From: Sipunculus nudus
Taxonomy: Eukaryota; Annelida; Sipuncula; Golfingiida; Sipunculidae
Assembly: GCA_026874595.1 (NCBI GenBank)
Contig: CM049308.1
Coordinates: forward strand, 92,259,624 to 92,323,623
Length of the DNA: 64,000 bases
Reading direction: 5' to 3'
Shown here: positions 23,260 to 36,300 of the stretch, one piece after another
Layout of the letters: the number at the start of each line of letters is the position of its first letter
How positions within the stretch are numbered: position 1 is the first letter of the stretch
Notes under the pieces: model-generated
Told to the model about the DNA's origin: nothing
The model's input: only the letters and a program-made list of their open reading frames with translations
Databases searched by the model: none
Made by a program: the position numbers and the translations under genes

Positions 23260-26200
23260 GCCTTTAGGTAAAGCGCTGTGAAAGAGCGTACAGAACATGG
23301 TGTCCATCAGCCTTATTTTAATTATTAAAGGCTTATGTTTCTGTCTAATAGTTGACATTTCCATGAATGTATGGATACTTCCAACATGAAATGAAATGTT
23401 CATATAACCGTCCAAAAGTGGTCATTCATGGACAGTACGAAGATATTGAATGAAATTCATTATAGAAGTTTTATTTGTTAGACATTCTGGGAGCTTCTTC
23501 GTGCGGCCATGTGATTTTTCTAACGGTCTTGCCTCTTTTGAAAATGCATCATTCGAACGACTGTCAAAATCTGAATGCGATAGATTGGTCGATAGCATTT
23601 CAATTAAACTCTAAAATACTTTTTGTTCAGATATTAAAATAAGAGTTTTTCTCACATTATCTGATTACATTGTTAGTTATCTTTGTAAAAATATACATCT
23701 ATAGCGTATTCATCCATTGATGGCACGGCCTTTATTTGAATTGAAAAGTTAGTACATAAATGTATTATCAAAAGACGTTCACATTGATTTGAAAATAATG
23801 GTCTTATTTTGTCCTCGCGAGCGTAAACGTCGGGCAGTATGAATAACTTTTTTTCAATTTTCTTTAGGACAATGTTTTCCACATGTTTTTAAGCTGTCGG
23901 TGCAAAACTTGCTGAAAGTTTGATGCCGGAAGTCAGGCGCCATGCCAATTCTCTAATTGCTCCGGACCATGTCTGTGGATTATTTCCTCCGCTTAACGGC
24001 GTCATCAAAGGAAAACGGATTGATTTCTATTATATTTTTCTAATATGACCTTTTTCAAATATTGTCATTTCCTTTAATCTTTTGATGCATGAAATCGGAC
24101 TGAAATCACGCGGTCAATATATCGCCCGAGGGAGAGACCTTGAATGTGTTCCACGCAATTAGTTCGTTCACTAGCATCCGGTGAAAATTTCAAACCCTTT
24201 GGGAAAGGTTACAGATTTACGGTACTTCGATCTTGTGCAAATCTGTAAAAGCGCACCTGCATTTTCCTTGAATTGTTGATATTTCAATGACGTCAGACCG
24301 ATTAATCCCTTTTTGGTCTCCTCCACTGCATATTTTACATTTTTCTTATCAATTTATAGAAACTTGAAAAAATGTCCTTTGACCATACTTGTTAAGCTCA
24401 GTGGACATCTAATCATGCGAAGCTTTAACGTTCACTCGGACTTCTAACCATGCGTAACTTTAACGTTCGCTGGGACTTCTAATCATGCGTAGCTTTAATG
24501 TTCACTCGGACTTCTAATCATGCGTAGCTTTAATGTTCACTCGGACTTCTAATTATGCGCTGCTTTAACGTTCGCTCTTTCGCCATCGTCCAGCAGACCC
24601 ACTTACCAGCATTTATTTTTCTGGTAGAACCTGAAAATTTCACATTCAGTGATTGGCCCAGAGATAAACGAACACGTTTTATTTAGTAAATTTGTATACA
24701 ATTCAGTATTAACTTTAATACAGCCATATATATTACTAATTTTGTACATTAGAAATTATTATCCAATTTACTCTTCGCGTGTATACAAACATTAATTGGG
24801 CTTTTATGGTTTCAGCAAATATTTATTTTTTAAGCGCACCTGTGAGCTAATGCGATGGCGCAGCGTCGTCCGTCCGCCGTCAGCCGTCCGCCGTCCAGGG
24901 CTGGCTTTACGCCGTCCATGGCTGTAATTTAGAAACCGTCGGAGCTAGCAGCTCCAAATTACATGTAAGAATTAGTCACATGTGAAACTCGGTGCCCTGG
25001 AGCTTATTTTTTGGTATCTGTATTAATTTAGATTTTATAGGGTAAAAGCTTAAAAACCTTTAAAAATCTTCTTCTCTGAAACTGTCAAGCCAAATTGTCC
25101 CAATATTTCACAAAAATGTTCCTTGGAACAATCTCTCTCAAGTTCGTTCGAATGGTTTCAGTTCAATGATTTTTGACCGAGTACCAGGAAGTTGAACTTA
25201 GTCATCTGTGCAAAAAAGCATACTAAACTTAAAATCTCAGAAACAGCTGGAGCTGTCATCACCAAATTTTATGCCAATGTTTGTCACATGAGTCGTATCT
25301 GAAATTGAGGTGTTGGTGGCGCCACCTACATTGATCTGTTTTTTTTTTACAAGCAAAAATGTAAGTTTAGACTCTTATAGCTTATACACTGTTTTTTTTA
25401 GGAAACTGTTAAGCTGATTGGTTTATACTTTACAAGAATTATTCTATGGTAGGGATCTGCCAGTTTTATAAGAATAGATTGGGTAAATGCAGCTTTAAAA
25501 AAGCAGTGTAGCCAATTGCAAAAAGGCTTTCTGTGTTGAAAACAGATTTGACAACATGCCCAGTTTCAGCAGCCAAGTCAAGAGGTTACTCAGTACAACC
25601 AGGTGGGGTCCACACATCACCATCGCAACTGACCTGGCTATGTCTGGTGTCTAGACAATGTGTCTAGACGTCTAGACACAGCTTCTAGACGCAGAATGCC
25701 CAGATTATAATTATTGAAACTGTATCTTTCAACTGTTTGAAAAAATCTTGGTTTGCATTTTTAGCGAATCTGTGAGCTTATGCAATCGTCTTCCGCCGGC
25801 CGTCGTGCGTCATAGCTATCTCAAAAAGGGCAGGAGCTAGCATCACCAAATCTTTTGCAAAAAAATTGTCATCTAAAAAAATTCTATCGGAATTTGCTTA
25901 TTTCTTGGCTAACTGCATTTTCTTAGATTTTATAGGGAAGAAGCTAAAAAACATTAAAAAATGTTCTTCTCCGAAACCATGCTGCCAAATCGTCCATTCA
26001 TCTGTTTCAATAATCCTCCCTGGTAAAAAGAACATATCTGAAATATCCTGACTGATACATCCTAGTTGTATCCGCCAAAACAGAGTTTTGCGGATACTGT
26101 GTTTTCAGTTGGACGCCGCCGCCTCCGCTTAGGTTTCCGGAGAACTCCTCGTAACCACTGGGCAGAATTTTTTTTTTTAAATTCGGAATTATGATCAGGT

Positions 26201-29200
26201 CACATGTGAACTGCTGCGCCCTAATTTTTGGTTGACATCTGTACTTTTCTCTCTGCCCAGCGTCCATTTGTGCGTCTGTTTCCACACATAAACCCACATA
26301 TCTGGGGAACCGTTTGACCGATCAGGCTAAAAATGTAGCACTTGGATAGCTTTATAACTTACACTAAAAATGGTGGCGCCACCTGCAACCATTTTTGTAA
26401 CCCGGCAGTGGTTTGACTTATTCACCTGAAATTTTGCAGGTTTATACATCCGGGACAGTTTCTTGATTTTATGACAGGTGGCGCCACCTACATTCACGTT
26501 TACGCTGCAGACATCCAAGCTCATATCTCAGGAACCGTTTGACCGATTTGGCAAAAATTTTGCATGTGTATAGATCTCACATAGCTCTTTATCATATGCA
26601 AAACTGGTGGCGCCATCTGCAACAATTTTGGCACAGCGTCCGTCTATTTGTCTGCCGTGGGATAAAATCACTCATATTTCGGCAGTGGTTTGACTTATCC
26701 ACCTGAAATTTTGCAGGTTTATACATCCTGGACAGTTTCTTGATTTTATTAAAGGTGGCGCCACCTTCATTCATGTTTACACTGCAGACATCCAAGCTCA
26801 TATGTCGGGAACCGTTTGACCGATTGGGCCAAAATTTTGCATATGTATAGATCTCATATAGCTCTTAATCATATACAAGTAGTGGTGTGACTTATCTGCC
26901 TAATATTTTGCATATGTATACAACTTGGACAGCTTTCTGGATTTTGTGGTAGGTGGCGCAATCTACATACACATTTCGGCTGCAGACATCCATGCTAATA
27001 TGCAACACACCTAAAGTAGGCCGCACACAAAGCGGACGAGACGAGACGAGATCGCACCGGACTTGAATCCGGTCCGGTCCGCTCAGTTTGCGGCCATTGG
27101 CGGACCGGACTGCCAGTTCGGGACCGCTCCGGACCCAGTCCTGAGCGATCTTGACCATATCAAAATGTTTTGATATTTCAGGACTGGTCCTGAGTGGTCC
27201 GGTCCGGTCCGCATGAGTCCGCTCTGTTTGCGGGGGTTTTAGGACTAGCTAGGATCGGGACTTTGTCATTGACCAATGAGAGCAGCTCTATGAATCACAT
27301 GATAGACGTACAAATATAAAGATGGCGAATTAAGAGACGTTAAATAACGTGGGTGACACATGGAGTTTGGTGTACCTTTTAGCTATAAAGGGAAATACTT
27401 GCTAAAAAATAGTGTTGCTCACCACATCTATCATCTAAATACAGCATAAAAGATTCACGTGTAATTGCAATTTAATATAAAAATAACAACCAAAGATATA
27501 CTTCTGTTGATCATATTTCGATAGTTAAGTATGATCAAAACAGTAGTATTGTACATAAATATAGTTTCCTATTTATATACAGAAAACTAAATTTAGAGTG
27601 ATGTAATACAAAGCAAATACGTCATAGCACAATAACATTGTTTATATGTGTTTTATGATGACAGGTGAAGTTACCATAAATTGAAAAGATTGTAGATATC
27701 CAGGTTGATTTATAAATGGAAGTATATTACCTCAGACAGAGATGCCATAATTTTTGTATGTATGTATGTATATAATATAATATAATATAAGAGTATCTTA
27801 TTAAAAAATCCTATCCGATCCGCTCTGTGTGCGACCCCTCAGGACCGGACCGGACTGGGAAAGATTGTGGCGGACTCTACAGGATTTTCAGTCCTGTCTG
27901 GTCCGATCCGATCTCGTCTCGTCCGCTCTGTGTGCGGCCTGCTTCACTCTATTTCCCCTTGCCACTCAATCCATGCCTCACTTCATCCGTCCCACTCTGA
28001 TTTTGGCGGATACATGTAGTCGCTTATCGACTACCCGTATTCTAGTTTTAAAATGTCCTAGTCCGAAATTTGCAGGTCCGAAACATCCATTTTGCTGAAA
28101 TCATAATACTAAGGTAGATATGCAGGACATAAGAGGATCAATATTAAATTTTAAAAATAATCCTCCATTCATACTCCTTAACTTTGCACAGGTTCGCATA
28201 AGGCCTGTAGGCCTTGTTTAAAAGTCTCAGCCTTCTTTATTAACCAATCTTTATTTACTTTGTCAATGAAAGTTGAAATAACTGGTTCCCCAAAATATTC
28301 TTCTCTGTAAACTCTAAGGTGAACACGCATGATGTCTGTTATATAATGCATAATTTAAAATGGCCCCCGTGACAACAACCGGCTGCAGGTGGTGCTGGTC
28401 AGCACAGACTGGTCACAAATGTACCTCTGTAAGTGATAAAAGTGTCTTGTAGTTAAAGACTGAAAGACAAGAACACTTGACGGAGAAGGATCATTGCCCT
28501 ATTATCGCTCGCGTCCACGGACCAAAAGTCATCGTACAAACCAGGTTGACGCAGTCATGAGGATCAGTCTCACCTGGCTGTATTTAGCATTGATGTACGT
28601 TTGACGAAAAAAGTATCATTGCGCGAAGTCAAACACTCTTTCTCGCTCAGGTCAATGTACTTAAAGTCACAGAACATACACAGCTGAAGGGGACTGAAAG
28701 GTCAGTGTAATGAGTCACTGCATGTTAGTAGCATCTGATCAGCGGGAGGCAGGCCTATGTTTCATATAGGCAACTAGGGTATTGATAACTTACATGGATC
28801 ATTTACTGCCTTATTTCTATTGGATGCAGACAGATGATATAACAATTCAGCAGTCTTCGCTGATCAATTAGACTGTACAGATGGTAGGCTTCATGTTATA
28901 GAGTTTTACCATTGTGTGTTCCTCCACATAGAGGCACGGAATAGGAATTATTCACCATTGCTCACATGAATAAGGTGCTTATTGAACTGTTCCGTCAACA
29001 TTTGATGAAAATCGTTATCCATGTTTATATAAGTTAAAAGCAACATATGACGAGTTTTATGTTTCGTATCCCTAAATTACAATTCCATAATCGCAGTTTA
29101 ACCTTGTATTTTGATATACATGCATTTTTTTCTGACCGAATTTTAGTTTTATTACTTGACTCGGCATCTGTCACTACAATTGTGTATGTAGGTTGCCCCC

Positions 29201-32200
29201 CCCCCCCCCACCACAAAATCCAGAAAGCCGTCCAAGTTGTATACATATGCAAAATTTAAGGCAGATAAATCAAACCACTACATGTAAATGAGTGATTTTA
29301 GCCCGTGGCAGACAAACAGATGGACGCTGAGCAAAAATGGTTGCAGGTGACGCCACCAGTTTTGCGTATGATAAAGAGCTATGTGAGAACTATACACATG
29401 CAAAACTTTGGCCCAATCGGTCAAACGGTTCCCAAGATATGAGCTTGGATGTCTGCTGCATAAACTTAAATGCAGGTGGCGCCACCTGTCATAAAATCAA
29501 GAGAGCTGTCGGGGATGTATAAACCTGCAAAATTTTAGGCAGATATGTCAAACCACTGCCGAGATATGAGTGATTTTATCCCATGGCAGACAAACAAACA
29601 GGAGCTGTGCAAAAATGGCTGCAGGTGGCGCCACCAGTTTTGCGTATGATAAAGAGCTATGTGAGATCTATACACATGCAAAATTTTGGCCCAATCGGTC
29701 AAACGGTTCCCGAAATATGAGCTTGGATGTCTGCAGCGTAAACGTGAATGTAGGTGGCGCCACCTGTCATAAAATCAGAAAAGCTATCCAGGATGTATAC
29801 GCATGCCGAATTTTAGGTGAATTAGTCATGTCACTGCAGAGATATGAGTAATTTTAACCCAAGGCAGACGAACAGATGGACACTGTGCAAACATGGTTGC
29901 AGGTGGCGCCACCATTTTTTGTGTATGTTATAAAGCTCTCCAAGGGCTACATTTGTGCAAAAAAAAATTTTCCTGATCGGTCAAACGGTTCCCGAGATAT
30001 GAGCTTGGATGTCTGCAACGTAAACGTGAATGTAGGTGGCGCCACCTGTCATAAAATCAGAAAAGCTATCCAGGATGTATACGCATGCCAAATTTCAGGT
30101 GAATTTGTCAAGTCACTGCAGAAATATATGAGTGATTTTTACCCAAGGCAGACAAACAGATGGACACTGTGCAAACATGGTTGCAGGTGGCGCCACCATT
30201 TTTTGTGTATGTTATAAAGCTCTCCAAGGGCTACATTTGTGCAAAAAAATTTTCCTGATCGGTCAAACGGTTCCCGAGATATGTGGGTTTATGTGTGGAA
30301 ACAGACGCACAAACGGACGCAGAGCGCAGAGGAAAGGTCGGAGGTCAAAAGAAAATAGGGGCGCAGCAGTTCACATGTGACCCGAACATAATCCCGTGTT
30401 TCGTAAAATTCCGCCCAGCGGTTACGGAGGAGTTCTCCGGACACCTACGCGGCGGCGGCGGCGTGCAGCTGAAAACATAGTATCCGCAAAACTCTGTTTT
30501 GGCGGATACAATTACCTTTGCCAAAATCCAAGATGGCCCCCAGATTAGAAACTGTCAATAACTTGAGTTATAATGTCACCAGAAAACATTGCAAATACTC
30601 TAATGTTATGTTTTTTTTCTGCTGAGAAATTCAATTTTTGAGGTTTCAAACCTCTTCAGATACTCATTAGCTGGGTTTTTATCAAGAATTTGGTAATATT
30701 CCCATTAGTCCAGCGGTGAAGCTGCAAATTGAGAAAATTGTGCAAAAGATGAAAGAAGATAAATTTGGCATAATAATTTTCCAGACCATACTCTATATGT
30801 TCAGATATGGAGCTGAGCGGAAATCGCCATGTCTTGGTAAAAATCCAAGATGGCGGCCAAGATGGCCACCGAAATATAAAATAACAATACAGCCGGTTAT
30901 ATTCGACCTAGTGCACTGTTTTTATGTTATTGGGGTCAAGAAATTCATTTATAAGGGTTTGAGGTCTGTATCATGAATGTATGAATGAAGTCTGATTTTG
31001 TTGGTATTGAAATTGTACTAAAATTGCCCTTTTTACAGCACATCTAACGGTAAAACGTATTCGTTGATTACCCTGCTGGAATTTAATATATTTGTTAATT
31101 TTGAGTATTTAAACACTTTCTCTTTCAATGTAATGAAAGGGACAGTCGATTGGTAAAACGCTCGGCTCTCTTCACTTGCGACCAAGTTTCTATCCCTGAT
31201 GTTGCTATGAGAGTGGGTTGTAGTGGTCCGTACAGAGGCGGTTGTTTTCTTCTTGTCCTCTGATTCCGTCCACTACTTTGCCTTCGACCCATGGAAAGTG
31301 CCTTGTAGTTGCTATTATAACCGGTTGTACAACCCATGTTGAAGAATTTTTTTGTTTATAAGTTAATGATTCTTTTACAAGCTTCCAGACTCCTTGCTTG
31401 CATGAAGACTCAGTACATATTTTATCTTCAAGTGCACAAGATGCAAAATTGTAGATCGAACTGAACCTTGCACATTAGATAAAAAGAACCGATAGTAAGT
31501 GGGTGTTTTACCAGAGGAAAAACGCCCTTGGCCGGCCAAATCTAAAAGAAAATATTTAGGCACAGGTAATAAAAAATTGCTGGCAATATTACAAAGATTG
31601 CTGTAATAAACTGTTCTGTTCAGTAATTCAGAAGTAGTGTATTCTCAAAAATGTATGTTCACTAAATGAAGCAGATGGTATGAAATACAAGTTTCCCAAG
31701 CATTCTGCAATTGGACATAAAACGGACAAAGGGAAAGTGCAACTGTACTGGGGTGCCAGATCTCAGAAGCTGACAGCACAGGAAGTTACAATCACCAAAC
31801 AAGTCGATAAAAACTCAAATTAAACTTTGTACTGAATTTTGAGGTAATCAAGTTGAAGATAAAATGCATGTCTGGAACCTGAGGTGCATTATATTTTTTA
31901 ACCTTGTTTTGGGAATTCGACTCTCTATATCTTCCGCCTTGCTTTTCCATTTATTTAGCGTCCATCCATGATAGATCTGCTAGCTTGAACCTGGCAGCAC
32001 CGACTGATACATGTAGTGAATATATCTAACAATAAATGCAGTTACTACATGAATCTACAAATGTGCATAATGTCAGCAAAAGAAAGTATTTTGATGACAT
32101 AAACACATTATGCAAAGTGAATTTTAATGTCAACTAATTGGCAAGGAACTAGTGCTATATCACTAGAAAAGCATCACAACAAAGGGCAGTGTTCTTTTAC

Positions 32201-33345
32201 TGACACGTGTTGGTTCTTTCATACGAGCATACAGTCAAAAGTCTGCATCATCACCATTTCACAGAAATAGTAATCTGCAAGAGGTATCTACATGAGTATT
32301 GATTACTTCATGCAGTCATCACCATAATAGAAAGGCAGCATATAGCAACATGTCGCGCACCTCTAAATGTGTGTTGATTCTGGTTTCATGCCAACATAGT
32401 CTGAAAGCCATCACTTCATGGCAAAAGAAGCTTAGAATCTATACAGCAAACAGGTGTGACCTTATACATAAGCGCGTATCTTGTCATGAACGCATGTAGT
32501 CTAAATAAATTATAAATAAAAGTCTTTCCTTGGAAACAGACATGATGTTCAAATACATGCAACTAGTACATGTAAATTCAGTTTCAGCTGAACTTTTAAT
32601 ATTTCTTAATTGCTCTAATAAAGATTTGAATGTTAAGTTTATGGTAAAATTTAATGTCATGTTTGTAGATTTTCAAAATTCCTAACTATTCTTCACGGAT
32701 ATATCAAGCTCCCACTTTGATACGAGACAGGGTATCTAAGTTTCTTTCATCTCTCACCTCTGCAAAGCAGTTAATACATTCGTTACCATGCAAATAATGG
32801 GATATCAAAAAGAGGAAACCAGATATGAAATATTAATAAAATAAAACCTACCCCAGCAAATGAGACTTTCATTTCAAAGTGCATGCGCAGTAGTTAAAAA
32901 AATTATCAAATTTAAACGTTGGGTATGCTGATGAAAAAGGGACTTTTAGCACGTACAATTATAGTAGGTACACAAGGCAGACTCTATACAGCTGACAGGT
33001 GTCAGCTTCTTACATAGGTTTGTATACTGCCACGCACGCATTCAGTCTGATAAAAAGTTAGAAGCAAGATAAACTCTATATGATATGGATTGTCTAATTT
33101 ATTTTATTTTAATATATAGTTTATATGGACAGTTAGTTATAATTACTATTACAAGCCACTCTCCATGGCTCGGATGGTGGCGTTTGGTGGTATATATACA
33201 GGGGTGGAGGAAAGCGAAGGACAAGGAGGAATTCACCCACTTTGGACAGGCCATTACAACCCAGTAATAGGAACGATGTTGATTAAGCGTTCACCACTCG
33301 ATGGTCCGTTACATTACATAGAAACAGACATAGAGCTCAAATACC

Positions 33346-33396
<51 letters not shown>

Positions 33397-36300
33397 TGTC
33401 AGCACAGTTGGATTTATACATTTGATATTTCCCAATTCTACTTACAGGTTTACATGAAAGCTGATCGTAAAATCTAATTACATGTATGTAGATTTAAAAC
33501 ATTCTAATGATTTGTGTTTACGGACATATCAAGTTCAATCCTAATTTTATTGCAGATTTCGACAGATAAGTGTTTTGCAACTATCACCTCTTCAAAGCAA
33601 TTACATTTGTAAGCATGCAACTAAAGAAAAATTCAAATGAAGAATATTGCAATAAAAACACTTTCTTTTGAATACAATCGCAATGTATGCGACTACTGTG
33701 CAAAACCCAACAAATAATATTTGCTGTATATGTGCTAGCAAACGAAAGCAAATTTACGACAATTTCAATAAACAAAACCAGGATTCATTCACATAGCCAT
33801 TTTACAGACTTTAAACCCTTATAAATGAATTTATCGACCCCGAAAACATAGGAATAGTACACTTGGAAAGCATTCTAGGATAAATATAACCGAATGTATT
33901 GATATTTTATAATCCGGCGGCCATCTTGGCCGCCATCTTGGATTTTAACCAACATGGGGTGAATTCCGCTTGGCTCTATATCTGAAAATATTGAGTATGG
34001 TCTGGCCAACTATTTTGCCAAGTTTCATACTTCTTTCACATTTTGCACAATTCTTCTCTTAACAGCTGGACTAATGGTGCGATCCGTATATAATACCTGA
34101 TCACAACTAATTTTATTGTTATTAGATAATTGAATGTAGACTTTAAGCTGAATTTATAACATTGCAAATTATTTTTTAAAATTAATTCACATTGTTAATA
34201 TTTCAACGTTAAAAAACTGGGAACTTTTTGAACAGTTCAAAAGCCTTTCGATAGCAAAGTTTTGTGCAATAAACCTGTCTGTGCAGTATCATGAACGTGC
34301 AGTTATTGTTACAGTAGTGGAGTTCATAATATTGTTTGATATAGAAAGTTAGAGTTTCCTTGTCATTTAATTGCTTTACTATTCCTCATAGAAAGCCCCC
34401 GAAATAATGTTGGCACAAAAATACTGTTCATTGGGCTATATACATTTTTTTCTTTTGGCGGTCGTTTAAACATGTTAAAAATTTTATCATTTGACATATG
34501 TTTAAGGAAAAAAATCTTTGTGGACTACAGAGAGTAGGGTTAAGATTGCAATTTGATTTAATACTGTTCCACTGGAGGAAAGTCAGCCATAAGAAATCCC
34601 ACCCCAACCCCCGGAAAAAATACTCCCATGCAATTACTGAGGTAAGTCGGTGACCTTAATACTGTAACCTTTTTAAATCTATTGTAGAAAACTGTTGTCT
34701 TTTCATTTGTTCACGAATAAGTAAACACAGATATTTAAATCAGAAATGACACAGAAAGAAAAATTAAACGTGTCGCCAATACGGAGTATCGCTTTTAGTG
34801 TATTGTACTAGTATTGTACCTCAACAGGCTCACCGATACTCGGCCCAAAAGGGTCTTTAAAACTATGAAAAGTGAGTTAAAACGTTTGAACAGTCTGTGC
34901 AGTTTACATAACCTTGATACCACGTGGATTAGACATTCATATTGATTTAAACAAAGGAAGCGTCCTGACTTGTAGCACTTGCTTACATGTTAAATGCCGG
35001 GCATATTAATCGTTAATGTTTTGTGTCTTTTGACTTGTTTTTAAGCTGTCGGCTCCACGTTGACTGTATGATGCCGGAAGTCGGGCGCCATGTTTAAGAT
35101 CGTGCATTTCTCTAACTGTCGAACAATGTTTCCTTTCTTGATCTCATGACGTACAACAAATGGTTTGCTTTCCATTGTATATTTGCCCTTTCCTAGTGAT
35201 GAATGTAATCGGCCTGAAATCAGGGGAAAATAAAAAAAAAAAAAATAAAAAAAAAAGACTTTGACATGTTCTCGTAATTCACTCATTGGAACTTGGTGAA
35301 CAGTTTAAACCTTTTCGAACGTGAACCTCCGGAGCCTATAACAGTTGTCCTTCGATTTTGTGTAAATCAGTAAAAGCAGATTTGAATTGAACTTTTTATT
35401 TTTTTTCTATTTTTCGGACTGCTATAGCGTCATTTATACCACCACAGTACTGGGGTACTTTGGTAAATGAGGCAATTCTTTTTGAGAAAAAAATTCCTTA
35501 ATAAATTAACAATCACATAACAAGGTATTTCTGTTCATATTTTTGATTAAACATCTATTGCTGAATAAACCAAGCCAGTGGGATCTGGTTTATAATTCAA
35601 ACAGACCTTCAGAGAAAACGGTCGAGTGCAAGTAGTGATGATTAGTACAATCAGGTTACAGATGTCGTTCCCCGAGTGCTCAGTCTGACCCGGAATGACA
35701 GATTAGAAGAAATTTAACACTGGCAAAGAAGGATCGTTGCTCAAAGTCAATCACCTATTATCGCTCCCGTCAATGTACCAAAATGCATCGTACAAACAAG
35801 GTTGACGCCGACAGGAAGATCAATGTTACGTTACTGTATTAGCATCTGATCAGTGGGAGGTTTGTTTTCAGCGACCGGCGGAATGATACTTTGTATGGAT
35901 CAATTACAGCCTTTTTCCTGTAGGATGCAGACAGACGATTTGACAATTCAACCGTCTTTGAGTCTTTGAGGATCACTTAGATGGATCATTTGATCTTATC
36001 GAATTTTACCATTTTGTATTTACCTGAATCTGTCCAACTCTATTAGACTTGTATATTCGAGATAAAGGCGTATTTATGCGTATTTTTGTATCTAATGCCT
36101 AAGCGAATTTCTATTTCAAGATTACAATCGCTATCAAGTCCTAAATTCTCATACAGATTCATTTTCCATTTGGCCGTGACCGATTTAAGTCACCTATATG
36201 AGCCAGTGTATTTTATAAAACATACGGTATTGTGCGACCCGTTTGCTGTATAATTTACGATAATTATATCTCATTCATTCTTTGTAAAACAAACGAAGGA

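Noticed and set aside
22945-23415. 156-codon frame on the - strand
   Set aside because: It contains Leu-Ser repeats from a (GA)n microsatellite and has no domain or splice support.
29337-30480. Several overlapping frames repeating GGATCHKI-type text
   Set aside because: They are translations of ~280-bp satellite units, present on the opposite strand at 26.3-26.8 kb as well.
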